NCBI GenBank assembly: GCA_018397065.1
Contig: JAGTRI010000008.1
Coordinates: 1-52,385 of the forward strand
From: Candidatus Bathyarchaeota archaeon
Lineage (GTDB): Archaea > Thermoproteota > Bathyarchaeia > Bathyarchaeales > DTEX01
Length of the DNA stretch: 52,385 bases
Direction: 5' to 3'
Part shown: positions 1-7,736 of the stretch, one piece after another
How the letters are laid out: every line of letters starts with the position of its first letter
How positions within the stretch are numbered: position 1 is the first letter of the stretch
Notes under the pieces: generated by a model
Told to the model about the DNA's origin: nothing
What the model saw: only the letters and a program-made list of their open reading frames with translations
Databases searched by the model: none
Program-made: the position numbers and the translations under genes

Positions 1-2
1 AA

Positions 3-218
3 ATTCCAGAAGTTGACGATGCTGCAGCTTTAGGTGCAGCCTTACTTGCAGGAACAGGCGTAAAACAATATCAAACCCTCAAAAAAGCAGTCGAAAAGAC
101 AGTTAAAACAAAAAAGGTCTTTAAACCAAATCCTGAGCAACAAAAAATCTACACTATGATATATAGGAACTATAAAACGGTATATTCGAAGGCCGAAAAA
201 GGATTCATAATATATTAG
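3..218 (+). CDS. FGGY-family carbohydrate kinase, C-terminal fragment
   Basis: Only the last 71 codons are in the window. The reading frame enters from the left edge and stops at TAG (216-218). The translation begins IPEVDDAAALGAALLAGTGV and continues with a helical tail rich in Lys and Tyr. The GALGAALLAG segment followed by a PNPEQQKIYTMIYRNYKTVY-type tail is the signature C-terminus of FGGY kinases such as xylulokinase and glycerol kinase, which phosphorylate sugars or polyols with ATP in the cytoplasm. The substrate cannot be told from this fragment. An alpha-xylosidase lies 7.5 kb downstream, so xylulose is a reasonable guess and no more than that. The stop is TAG; read through, the frame would stay open for about 30 codons that look non-coding. 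Confidence 0.8.
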   Translation: MPEVDDAAALGAALLAGTGVKQYQTLKKAVEKTVKTKKVFKPNPEQQKIYTMIYRNYKTVYSKAEKGFIIY

Positions 219-620
219 GCGGTGTTTGCAGGCATTTACATCCTCTATGTCAAGAAAGCGATACTAAAGACACGTATCTAATTAAATTAAAGAAATATTC
301 TATCTATTAAAATAAAGATGGCTCTTAGAATTTAAGTACTTTAGTCATTTAATAAAAGCTTGAATGGGTAAAGCTTAAAACTAGTAGGCAAATCATGTAG
401 ATGGCGCAAGTTTTTTTGGATTTAGTATCGTGCTTTAAAAATATGCATAAGCCATCTTCTTTTTCTTTCATGAATTTATCCGTTATATGACTTGAATAAA
501 ATGTTATTTTTGCAATTCCTAATTTCAATTTAGACATACAGCATTTTCAGTTGAACTATAATTTTAATGTATTTTCGTTTATTTAGTATGATAAAAGTTT
601 GCAAATTGCCTTTCTAATGA
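219..620. other. Intergenic spacer, AT-rich, no supported gene
   Basis: This stretch of about 400 bases separates the kinase tail from the next gene. A 62-codon minus-strand frame (349-537) exists but has no ribosome binding site and no family resemblance. TATA-like AT runs near 575-590 could serve the gene starting at 621. I see no RNA gene or repeat. Confidence 0.5.
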
Positions 621-1163
621 ATGTCTTCATTTAAAAACAATTTTATAGGGCTTTTAAACAACATATTGTGGGGAAGTAAAATGTTTTTTTCTGAGCGGAA
701 AAAAGAAGCGGCTGTCAAAATTAAAGAGCGACTTTTGAATGAGCTTGGAGAAGAAGAGTTCAAGCGATTATTTGAGGAAGCTCGAAGAAACTGGATACGC
801 GAAGTCGGAGCTTGGCCTTCTCCATCTGAAGACGACATAATTCTAACATTGGACTACAATCTTAACGAACAAAAACGGAAAAAGGCGCTAGAAAAATTAA
901 TCATGCCAAAACTTGATTTTGAAGGAACAAAAGTGGACGTTAGTCATGATGGAAAAAATTGGAAAATCTATTATTTTCCAATAGATTTTTTCGAACTTGA
1001 CCTTCAGAAATTTGGCAGATTCCTAGAGTTGATCGTAGAAAAAGGTGAAAATGTTGAGACGATCATTCCCAATATGGGCTGGGTTCCAGTAAGCTGGATT
1101 TTTGGTGCTGAATACCAAGGAATTAAGGGCTTTGCTGTTGTAACTAAGAAATGCTCAGTTTGA
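621..1163 (+). CDS. Hypothetical protein, charged, about 160-180 aa
   Basis: I do not recognise the family. The protein is soluble and mixed charged, with a Lys/Glu-rich helical N-terminal half and a more hydrophobic, aromatic C-terminal half (IYYFPIDFFELDL and NMGWVPVSWIFGAEYQG). It has no signal peptide, membrane segment or metal-binding cysteine cluster. Two starts are possible: ATG 621, or ATG 681, which follows a purine-rich GGGGAAG and gives a 160-residue protein beginning MFFSERKKEA. I slightly favour 681 on the ribosome-binding evidence but report the longer frame. It is convergent with the hydrogenase operon (stops 47 bases apart). It is not an obvious hydrogenase maturation factor or endopeptidase. 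Confidence 0.6.
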   Translation: MSSFKNNFIGLLNNILWGSKMFFSERKKEAAVKIKERLLNELGEEEFKRLFEEARRNWIREVGAWPSPSEDDIILTLDYNLNEQKRKKALEKLIMPKLDFEGTKVDVSHDGKNWKIYYFPIDFFELDLQKFGRFLELIVEKGENVETIIPNMGWVPVSWIFGAEYQGIKGFAVVTKKCSV

Positions 1164-1209
1164 TCTTTTCTTTTATCCTTATGAATGAAAGAATATTTTA
1201 AAATAGTAT

Positions 1210-2634
1210 TCAACGAACCAATCTGTCTACCATTTTTCCTTCTGAATCAAAAAGTTGCATGTCAAGAGCCATTTTTCCCAAAGAATGCGTTGCGCAACTT
1301 AAGCATGGATCAAAAGCGCGAATGACAGCCTCAACTCTGTTCAGAAGTCCTTCACTTAAGTGTTTTTTGGTTATGTATTTCTTTGCAACTTGCGTAATAG
1401 CCTTGTTGTATGCAAGATTGTTGTTTTCTGTGGCAATAATCATGTTAACCCATGTTACTAAGCCTTCTTTGTTAACCCTGTAATGGTGAATTAATGTTCC
1501 TCTTGGCGCTTCTGCCACTCCAACGCCTTCGCCTCTGTTAACTGAGGCTTTAGACCACACGTTATTACCATAAGTCTCTGGATCTTCAAGAATCTCTTTT
1601 GTCTTCTCGATACAGAAAAGAACCTCTATTAGCCGTGCATAATGATAAAGAAAAGTGCTTTGGACAATGCCATCTGTGCCGAATTTTTTGAAATCTTTTA
1701 ACTCTTTATCAGCAAACTCTGTGCCACAGTGTGATACAATATTAAGTCTTGCTAAGGGACCAACTCTGTAGACGCCATGTGGATATCCCAAGGGCTTATA
1801 ATAAGGGAACTTCATGTAGCTCCATGGTTCAACAGCTTCACCAATATACTCATAATATTTCTTAGGATCTAGGTTGTCTGCTACAATTTTGCCTTTTGGA
1901 TTGACCACTCTTATTTTTCCGTCATAGTGCTCAAGTCCACCGTCGGATGTTACTAGACCTAAATAATAGCTTGGAAAATTGCCAAAATTATTTATCTCTT
2001 CTTTAAAATTATCCATTTTATCTTTGAATATATCTAAAGTCTCAAGAGTAATGTTTAATGCTTCTGGCAAGTTTGCCATGATTTTCTCTGACTTGTCTTT
2101 TGATAAGGGGTTTTTTACTCCACCAGGAACAAGCCAATCACTTGAATGGATTCTCTTACCCGATAAGCACTCGATTATTTCTTGCCCAAATTTTCTTAGC
2201 ATAATGCCTTTTTTAGCAATTTCAGGGTATTTTTCAATCAAACCGAAAACATTTCTCACACTTGGATCAGCATCCATACCTAAAAGCAGGTCAGGCGATG
2301 AAAGGTGGAAAAAGCTAAGCGCATGAGACTGTATCAGCTGCCCCATATGCATTAAACGCCGCAACAGTTCAGCGGATCTTGAAATATTAACCGCGACTAT
2401 GTCATCGCAAGCTTTAATCGATGCAAGCAAGTGGCTGACAGGGCAAATCCCGCATGTCCTCGATGTTATACTGGGCATCTCGTAGAACGGACGGCCTTCA
2501 CAGAACTTTTCAAACCCTCTAAAATCGGTAACTTGAAATCTAGCTGTGTTAACTGAACCGTCTTTATTCAGAAATATAGATACTTTAGCGTGTCCCTCAA
2601 TTCTCGTTATAGGGCTTATTACAATTTTGTCCAT
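1210..2634 (-). CDS. hoxH: NAD(P)-linked [NiFe] hydrogenase large subunit (HoxH-like, group 3)
   Basis: This is the catalytic subunit that carries the Ni-Fe(CN)2CO centre of a cytoplasmic, reversible H2:NAD(P) oxidoreductase. The N-terminal nickel motif RTCGICPVSH and the C-terminal DPCLSCATH supply all four metal-binding cysteines. A 24-residue tail follows the final His, so the precursor should need C-terminal cleavage by a HoxW/HyaD-type endopeptidase; neither that protease nor any hyp maturation gene is in the window. The length of 474 aa is normal for HoxH. It is the last gene of a five-gene operon and lies 16 bases after hoxY. The N-terminus (MDKIVISPITRIEGHAKVSIF) is the usual start of the family, so the start is secure. 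Grouping as 3d rests on the partner genes. The other option would be a 3c-like enzyme, but the neighbours do not fit that. Confidence 0.93.
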   Translation of the reverse strand: MDKIVISPITRIEGHAKVSIFLNKDGSVNTARFQVTDFRGFEKFCEGRPFYEMPSITSRTCGICPVSHLLASIKACDDIVAVNISRSAELLRRLMHMGQLIQSHALSFFHLSSPDLLLGMDADPSVRNVFGLIEKYPEIAKKGIMLRKFGQEIIECLSGKRIHSSDWLVPGGVKNPLSKDKSEKIMANLPEALNITLETLDIFKDKMDNFKEEINNFGNFPSYYLGLVTSDGGLEHYDGKIRVVNPKGKIVADNLDPKKYYEYIGEAVEPWSYMKFPYYKPLGYPHGVYRVGPLARLNIVSHCGTEFADKELKDFKKFGTDGIVQSTFLYHYARLIEVLFCIEKTKEILEDPETYGNNVWSKASVNRGEGVGVAEAPRGTLIHHYRVNKEGLVTWVNMIIATENNNLAYNKAITQVAKKYITKKHLSEGLLNRVEAVIRAFDPCLSCATHSLGKMALDMQLFDSEGKMVDRLVR

Positions 2635-2650
2635 TATTTAGTCATCACCT

Positions 2651-3193
2651 TTACCCATATTTCGACCTGTTTTCCATGTTAGGCGTCCTTCCTGCTAACA
2701 ATTCGGTTAGAACATAGTTTATAGTATCTGCTGATGGAGGACAACCAGGAATATAATAGTCTACCTTAACAATTTCATGCAAAGGTACCGTTTGTTTTAA
2801 AATCTTTGGAACTTCATTAGGAATCTGCCCATTAACATCAGCAGTTTCAATAAAGGCTTTTTTAAGTGTTGATTCAACACTGTTTTGGACAGTGTTCCTT
2901 AAACCAGTTACATTCCCCGTAACCGCACAATCGCCTAACGATATAAGAATTTTTGTTCGTTCTCTAACCTGTTTTAGTAATTCCAGCTGTTCCTCATTTG
3001 CAACTGCTCCTTCAACAAGAGTGACATCTACATTTTCTGGAAAAACTTTAACATCCATTATTGGGCTATAAACAAATTGAACTTTTGCGGCTATATTTAT
3101 AAGGCGTTCATCTTGGTCTAAAAAAGACATATGGCAACCTGAGCATCCGCTAAGCCAAACTGTTGCAACACGTGGTTTATTTTCCAAATTCAT
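2651..3193 (-). CDS. hoxY: [NiFe] hydrogenase small subunit (HoxY-like)
   Basis: This is the electron-transfer subunit that pairs with HoxH and carries the proximal [4Fe-4S] cluster. The ligands are visible in WLSGCSGCHMSFLD near residue 15, SLGDCAVTGN in the middle, and YIPGCPPSAD near the C-terminus. At 180 aa it is the short form typical of HoxY/MvhG-like subunits. It has no medial or distal cluster domain and no Tat signal, so the enzyme is cytoplasmic. The start ATG directly abuts the stop of hoxU, consistent with translational coupling. Residues such as CHMSFLD and PGCPPSAD are typical of soluble group 3 hydrogenases rather than membrane-bound group 1 enzymes. Confidence 0.93.
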   Translation of the reverse strand: MNLENKPRVATVWLSGCSGCHMSFLDQDERLINIAAKVQFVYSPIMDVKVFPENVDVTLVEGAVANEEQLELLKQVRERTKILISLGDCAVTGNVTGLRNTVQNSVESTLKKAFIETADVNGQIPNEVPKILKQTVPLHEIVKVDYYIPGCPPSADTINYVLTELLAGRTPNMENRSKYG

Positions 3194-3898
3194 TTAACTC
3201 TGTCTCCTTGTAAGTACAAATTCTGCTATCTTCTTGTCTCTAGTTTGCGAAATAGGTTGGCCTTCGACATAAATAGCTCCAACCGGGCAAACTTTGGCGC
3301 ATTTTCTGCACGATGTACAGATTTTTGAGACGCCCCATTGGTCGTCTAGGTCAATAATTACTTCCGTATCTTTTCCCCTATTTTTAAGGTCAAGAACATG
3401 GACGCCCTCGACTTCATCGCAAACTCTGATACATCTAGTGCATAATATGCATCTATTTCTGTCGATGACAAGAAACTCATGTGTAGTATCCAAATCGTGT
3501 GTATTCCAATCACGTTTAAAATTAACGTGATCTACTCCTAATTTGTTAGCAAGATCTTGTAACTCACAATTATTATTAGCCACACATACCGAACAAACAT
3601 GAATTCTTTCAGACAAAATAAGCTCTATAGCCATTTTACGATATTTCTTAAGCCTTTCTGAGTCTGTTATAACTTCCATTCCATTACTAACTGGTGTTGT
3701 ACATGCTGGAAAAAGCTTAGGTGAGCCCTTAACTTCGACAAGGCATAATCTACAACCACCGAAATTCGATAGACCATCAAGGTCACATAAAGTAGGAATG
3801 GTTATTCCATGTTCCTTTGCAGCTTTTAGTATTGTGTCACCTTCACGAGAAATAACTTCTTGCTCATTAATCTTCAGCTTTATTACTCCAATACCCAT
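3194..3898 (-). CDS. hoxU: Hydrogenase/NADH dehydrogenase iron-sulfur subunit (HoxU-like)
   Basis: This diaphorase iron-sulfur subunit, related to the N-terminus of NuoG, wires the flavin subunit to the hydrogenase module. In order it shows a plant-type [2Fe-2S] domain (CDLDGLSNFGGCRLC and a later Cys, residues about 38-65), the His-Cys3 [4Fe-4S] motif HVCSVCVANNNC (about 100-111), and two ferredoxin-type [4Fe-4S] motifs, CILCTRCIRVCDE and CTSCRKCAKVCPVGA. The length of 234 aa matches HoxU rather than full NuoG. There is no molybdopterin domain, so a formate dehydrogenase is unlikely. It sits 6 bases after hoxF and its stop touches the hoxY start. Confidence 0.92.
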   Translation of the reverse strand: MGIGVIKLKINEQEVISREGDTILKAAKEHGITIPTLCDLDGLSNFGGCRLCLVEVKGSPKLFPACTTPVSNGMEVITDSERLKKYRKMAIELILSERIHVCSVCVANNNCELQDLANKLGVDHVNFKRDWNTHDLDTTHEFLVIDRNRCILCTRCIRVCDEVEGVHVLDLKNRGKDTEVIIDLDDQWGVSKICTSCRKCAKVCPVGAIYVEGQPISQTRDKKIAEFVLTRRQS

Positions 3899-3904
3899 AG
3901 ATCA

Positions 3905-5548
3905 TTAGCCCTCTTCATTTTTTTGAAAACATTTTCCTGCTGAACACTTCTTTTGAGATATGTGTTCAACATACTCATTCTTAAAGTAACGTAATGTCGT
4001 TAAAACAGGATTTGGAGCTGTCTGACCAAGTCCACAAAGACTAGCTTCACGGATATAGTTGCCCAGTTCCTCCAATAAGTTCATGTCCTCCATTCTACCT
4101 TCTCCTCTCATTATTCTTTCAAAAATCTCCTTGATTTTGGTAAGCCCTACCCTACATGGAACACATTTCCCGCACGATTCATCAACACAAAAGTCTGTGA
4201 AAAACTTGGCAGTATCAACCATACACGACTGGTCGTCAATAACAACTATGCCTCCAGAACCCATTATTGCTCCAACCTTAGTTAGGGATTCATAATCAAT
4301 TGGCAGGTCTATTTGTTCTTCTGGTAGACATCCACCAGAGGGTCCACCAACAAGAACGGCTTTGAATTTTCTGTTGTTTGGAATACCATTACCTATTTCG
4401 TATACAACCTCCCTTAGAGTGGTGCCCATCGGCACTTCAATTAATCCAGGACTGTTAATCTTTCCAGTTAACGAAAAACACTTTGTGCCGCTGCATTTGG
4501 GTGTACCAATTCCAGCAAACCAAGCTCCACCGTTATTAATTATTATAGGAATGTTGGCTAAGGTTTCGACATTTTGTATGAGAGTTGGTTTTCCCCACAA
4601 ACCAGAAGTTGCAGGATAGGGTGGCCTTGGACGAGGCGTTGCCCTTTGTCCTTCAATTGAGGCTAAAATTGCTGTTTCTTCTCCTGCTACGAAAGCTCCG
4701 GCTCCAAGTCTCAAATCGATACTGAAATTAAAAGATGTTTCAAGAATATTTTCGCCAACGAGATTCAATGAATTGGCTTGGTCTAGTGCCTTCTTAAGGG
4801 TCGTGATCGCAAGTGGATATTCCGCTCTGATATAAATGTAGCCTTTCTCTGCCCCTATTGCGTATGCTGCAATAAGCATTCCTTCTATAATTGCATGCGG
4901 ATCAGCTTCCGCGAGCGTTCTGTTGGCAAAAACTCCTGGATCACCCTCATCTAAATTGGCTATTATGTATTTTGGGTTTCCAGATGCTCTTGCCACAAAG
5001 GTCCATTTTTGGCCGGTTAAGAAACCTGCACCTCCTCTGCCTCTTAACCCGCTTGCCATTACTTCGTCAATTACTGCTTTTGGCGTCATACTGGTCAAGC
5101 ACTTCATCAGCGCTGAATATCCGCCCATTGCTATGTAATCTTCAATATTGTACGGGTCGATCTTTCCAGCATTTCTTAAAATCAGTCTGCGTTGTTTTTT
5201 GAAAAACGACTCATTCCTATATAACATGCTTTTTATCGGTGTTCCTTTTATGATGTGTTCCTTCACTATTTCTCGAGCATTTTCAGGAGTTACGCTTTGA
5301 TAAAGATAGTCTCCAGGCTCCACGACAACTGCTGGGCCAACGCTGCATGTGCCGACACAGCCTGTTCTGGCAACCTTACAGTCTTTTTCAACGCCGTATT
5401 CCTTTATAGCTTGCTCAAAAGCCTTCAATACGTCTTCTGCGCCAAATGGGAGACATCCACTGGAACAGCAAACATTTATTCTATATTTGTATGATCTTCG
5501 TAAGTCAAGGTCTCTTTCTGCGAGCTTAACTAGGTCAATTGGCTTCAA
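3905..5548 (-). CDS. hoxF: NAD(P)H-oxidising flavin subunit (HoxF/NuoF-like)
   Basis: This subunit transfers electrons between NAD(H) or NADP(H) and the Fe-S chain through FMN. The N-terminal thioredoxin-like [2Fe-2S] domain has cysteines at about 27/28, 32, 64 and 68 (RTGCVGTCSVGP). The FMN/NAD Rossmann part shows GRGGAGFLTGQKW, NLDEGDPGVF and GAGAFVAGEETA. The C-terminal [4Fe-4S] motif is ESCGKCVPCRVG with CGLGQTAPNP. The protein ends with a KKCSAGKC tail. In electron-bifurcating homologues this linker leads into a two-cluster ferredoxin domain, which is absent here because a stop follows and hoxU starts 6 bases later. The start overlaps the end of hoxE by 14 bases. At 547 aa the length fits HoxF. 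Confidence 0.92.
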   Translation of the reverse strand: MKPIDLVKLAERDLDLRRSYKYRINVCCSSGCLPFGAEDVLKAFEQAIKEYGVEKDCKVARTGCVGTCSVGPAVVVEPGDYLYQSVTPENAREIVKEHIIKGTPIKSMLYRNESFFKKQRRLILRNAGKIDPYNIEDYIAMGGYSALMKCLTSMTPKAVIDEVMASGLRGRGGAGFLTGQKWTFVARASGNPKYIIANLDEGDPGVFANRTLAEADPHAIIEGMLIAAYAIGAEKGYIYIRAEYPLAITTLKKALDQANSLNLVGENILETSFNFSIDLRLGAGAFVAGEETAILASIEGQRATPRPRPPYPATSGLWGKPTLIQNVETLANIPIIINNGGAWFAGIGTPKCSGTKCFSLTGKINSPGLIEVPMGTTLREVVYEIGNGIPNNRKFKAVLVGGPSGGCLPEEQIDLPIDYESLTKVGAIMGSGGIVVIDDQSCMVDTAKFFTDFCVDESCGKCVPCRVGLTKIKEIFERIMRGEGRMEDMNLLEELGNYIREASLCGLGQTAPNPVLTTLRYFKNEYVEHISQKKCSAGKCFQKNEEG

Positions 5549-5999
5549 CTTTTTCTTCTCCTAGCACAGATCTAATTTTATCGATTACTATCTCTGGAGT
5601 GGCTTTACCTATGACAACGTTATCAACAATGGCATTTGGAGCCATGGCGCAGGCGCCTATACAACGTGTAATGAAAACAGAAAGTTTTCCATCTGCCCGC
5701 GTTTCTCCACGCTTTACGTTGAATTCATTTTCTACTGCGGTGATAATTTCTTCGACGCCTTTAACAAAACATGCTGTTCCAAGACAGAAAGTAACTATGT
5801 GACTCCCTGGCTTTTTTAGTTTAAAGAAATTATAGAACGTGGCCACTCCATAAACATGACTTGTTGGAAGATTTAAGGAATTCGAGATATGGGTTAGGAT
5901 GTCCTTGTCAAGATATCCATATATTTCTTGGGCGTAGTGTAGAATCTCAAGAAGAGCGTCTTTCCGATGTCCATGTTGCATCACAAACTTGTCAAGCAT
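5535..5999 (-). CDS. hoxE: Diaphorase [2Fe-2S] subunit (HoxE/NuoE-like)
   Basis: First gene of the hydrogenase operon. At 154 aa it is a complete NuoE/HoxE protein: a small helical N-terminal domain (IYGYLDKDILTHIS, HVYGVATFYNFF) and a thioredoxin-like [2Fe-2S] domain with cysteines in FCLGTACF and RCIGACAMAP. It works as the peripheral electron entry or exit subunit beside HoxF. An in-frame TGA lies about 12 codons upstream of the ATG and no other start codon lies between them, so ATG at 5997-5999 is fixed. No strong Shine-Dalgarno sequence precedes it; an AT-rich TATA-like stretch lies about 80 bases upstream (around 6080-6095). Confidence 0.92.
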   Translation of the reverse strand: MLDKFVMQHGHRKDALLEILHYAQEIYGYLDKDILTHISNSLNLPTSHVYGVATFYNFFKLKKPGSHIVTFCLGTACFVKGVEEIITAVENEFNVKRGETRADGKLSVFITRCIGACAMAPNAIVDNVVIGKATPEIVIDKIRSVLGEEKVEAN

Positions 6000-6463
6000 A
6001 AGTAGGCGTCTGTCAGTATTTACCGGCGTATGTCAGCCTCCTATCTTGAAACTTGTTTTAGCAGAAAACGTATCCGAATATTTAAGAATTACTTAAAATA
6101 GCCTTTTGGAATCATTTTTTCGAAATTTCAGGATTGTTAGAAACCTGATTCTTATAGACTTGTTTACAATCTTAGATTATGATAAATTCCGTTTTCAAAA
6201 CAAATTGACTATTAAATTAGGTAGTCTAGGAGTTAATTCCTAGACCTTTATACAAAATATTTTTCCGTTCATTCAAGGATGAAGTCTAGTATCTCGTCTG
6301 AACCGATATTTTTTCATTCTTGAGACAATCGTTTTAAGACCATTTTGATAGAGTTCATTTTAGCACTGTGGCTTAGCGTTTCTCTTTGCTGGGTTAAGAA
6401 TATCCAGATGCAGCCATACTACATAACCGTTCCGATAAGATAGAAACCTATCATTTTTTCGTC
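6000..6463. other. Spacer between the hydrogenase operon and surface-protein gene
   Basis: No reading frame here looks coding. The left end should hold the minus-strand hydrogenase promoter; an AT-rich candidate is at about 6078-6100. The right end leads into the repeated TGAGCAATATAT elements described next. Confidence 0.45.
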
Positions 6464-6611
6464 TGAGCAATATATAAGCGATTTTTAATAATCGGTATGA
6501 CTGTTTCTTATGTTTTCGATGTTGAGCAATATATGATTTTTTTATTAATTTTTTCTTCGTTTTTCATGAAAAAAATTAGGTAAGTTTATAAACTGTTGTA
6601 CGATGATTTAT
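6464..6611 (+). promoter_or_regulatory. Promoter region with repeated TGAGCAATATAT element and TATA box
   Basis: TGAGCAATATAT occurs at 6464 and 6533, each time followed by a T-rich tract. ATTAGGTAAGTTTATAAA (6575-6592) ends in a perfect archaeal TATA box (6585-6592). The identical 18-mer lies at 10610-10627 before the paralogue, where a variant TGAACAATATA also occurs (10560). In both copies an ATG lies exactly 19 bases after the TATA box, the distance expected for a leaderless transcript. This is direct sequence evidence for a duplicated promoter; the role of the upstream element is unknown. Confidence 0.7.
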
Positions 6612-7100
6612 ATGACAGAGAATAAAGAAAAAGGAAAAACGTTAGTGATAGTTATTGGAGTTCTAGTTGCTGCGCTTATTGGTTCAAATGTTTTCGTTTA
6701 TATGAGTATGCAGGCACAAGTAAGCGCTCTTTCAGCTGAAAAAACAAGTCTTCAGACACAGTATAATGCATTGAGTACAGAATATCAAGTTTACACATCA
6801 ACCCATACCTACACTAATACACAATATAACACATTGGATACAGAATATCAAGATTATAAGTCAACGCATACGCACACTGACGCAGCATACAATGATTTAG
6901 TAAGTGAACGTGACGAATATTATGACATGTACGTCTACTATTTAGACCAGTATAATATATATTATAACATAGCTAATTTGAACTACCATCAAACTTTTGT
7001 TAGTTTTGAAACTGTAACTGTACCTTACGGATACACCTATTACTATTGGACATATGAATTCTACTATGCAGGTTACCTCAACGTCATTGTTCACTACTAG
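6612..7100 (+). CDS. Membrane-anchored coiled-coil surface protein, frame interrupted by TAG
   Basis: The protein starts MTENKEKGKTLVIVIGVLVA. It has a short Lys-rich cytoplasmic N-terminus and one membrane segment (residues about 9-30). A Gln/Thr/Tyr-rich coiled coil with internal repeats follows (TEYQVYTSTHTYTNTQYNTLD, then TEYQDYKSTHTHTDAAYNDL), and then a Tyr-rich beta region. The frame meets TAG at 7098-7100. The paralogue at 10647 continues through the equivalent place, and the DNA after this TAG stays aligned to it in frame for 63 more codons. ATG 6612 is chosen because it lies 19 bases from the TATA box and aligns with the paralogue; ATG 6603 is 9 bases upstream. It is likely an extracellular stalk-type protein of unknown function. 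It is either a recent nonsense allele or a readthrough/recoded gene. Confidence 0.75.
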   Translation: MTENKEKGKTLVIVIGVLVAALIGSNVFVYMSMQAQVSALSAEKTSLQTQYNALSTEYQVYTSTHTYTNTQYNTLDTEYQDYKSTHTHTDAAYNDLVSERDEYYDMYVYYLDQYNIYYNIANLNYHQTFVSFETVTVPYGYTYYYWTYEFYYAGYLNVIVHY

Positions 7101-7292
7101 AGCGTAGCAAACACTTATGTTCGGGTAATCTACGGTGCCTATGGAGTTACTTTCGATCAGACGATATATGTTGACGGAACAGGAACTGTATCATTCCCTA
7201 TATTACCTTGCGACTATGTTGAAGTTAGAGTTGGAAACTATCATAATATTGCTCCTGCGACATACACTATCTCAATTGCCTTATACTATTAA
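7101..7292 (+). pseudogene. In-frame continuation of the surface protein after TAG
   Basis: Codons 7101-7289, then TAA at 7290-7292, encode SVANTYVRVIYGAYGVTFDQ and onward to PATYTISIALYY. The paralogue has SVSGTYIRVIWSAYGVNFDQ ... PATYTVSTVLYY. There is no indel, and many differences are synonymous third-position changes (GTA/GTG, ACT/ACA, TAT/TAC, TTC/TTT, CCT/CCA). The part after TAG therefore still looks like protein-coding sequence, and a T-rich terminator follows only after the TAA. With readthrough the product would be 226 residues plus whatever is inserted at TAG; the paralogue has Thr there. Confidence 0.7.
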
Positions 7293-7307
7293 GGCAACAC
7301 TGATACC

Positions 7308-7320
7308 TTTTCTTTTTTTT
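7308..7320 (+). terminator. T-rich archaeal terminator
   Basis: CCTTTTCTTTTTTTT follows the TAA at 7290-7292. Archaeal RNA polymerase terminates at oligo-T tracts. Its position argues that the transcription unit runs past the TAG at 7098. Confidence 0.5.
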
Positions 7321-7736
7321 AATTACTAAAAGACTTCAATGTCAAGTGTGCCTTTTCAACTTAAGTCTTGTTGGTTATTATATTTACATGATCTGTTTAC
7401 TAAGAAAACTCTTAAAAACACAAACATTACCCGAATATTGAGTAAAAACATTCAAGAGAATAAAACAATTAGCGAAAATATGAAACTAGACCTTGGGCTT
7501 TAAATCCAAAGCACTTAGCCTTCTCTAATTCTCTAAATTTTTTAACAGTTTTTAGGTATGCTTAGATCTAATCAACAATAGCCTCTGGATTTGGCGAGTG
7601 AATGTCCTATTTGCAAGTTTTTACCATACAGACAGCAATACTTTAAACTTATCACTTCGTATTTTCAAAGTATACTTCATAATTCGATATGTTTATAGTT
7701 AAATTTAGTCAAATTATGAGACATGGAGGAAGTATC
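7321..7736. other. Spacer upstream of alpha-xylosidase, no gene seen
   Basis: AT-rich sequence with no supported frame. TATA-like stretches around 7640-7685 may belong to the xylosidase promoter. Confidence 0.4.

Noticed and set aside
216-218. Amber readthrough of the FGGY kinase
   Set aside because: The kinase tail is already complete at the TAG, and the following 30 or so codons do not resemble the family.
349-537. 62-codon frame on the minus strand
   Set aside because: No ribosome binding site, no family resemblance, and it lies in an AT-rich spacer; likely chance.
3194-5999. Interpreting the diaphorase genes as respiratory complex I or a formate dehydrogenase
   Set aside because: No membrane Nuo subunits or molybdopterin domain are present, and hydrogenase subunits follow directly in the operon.
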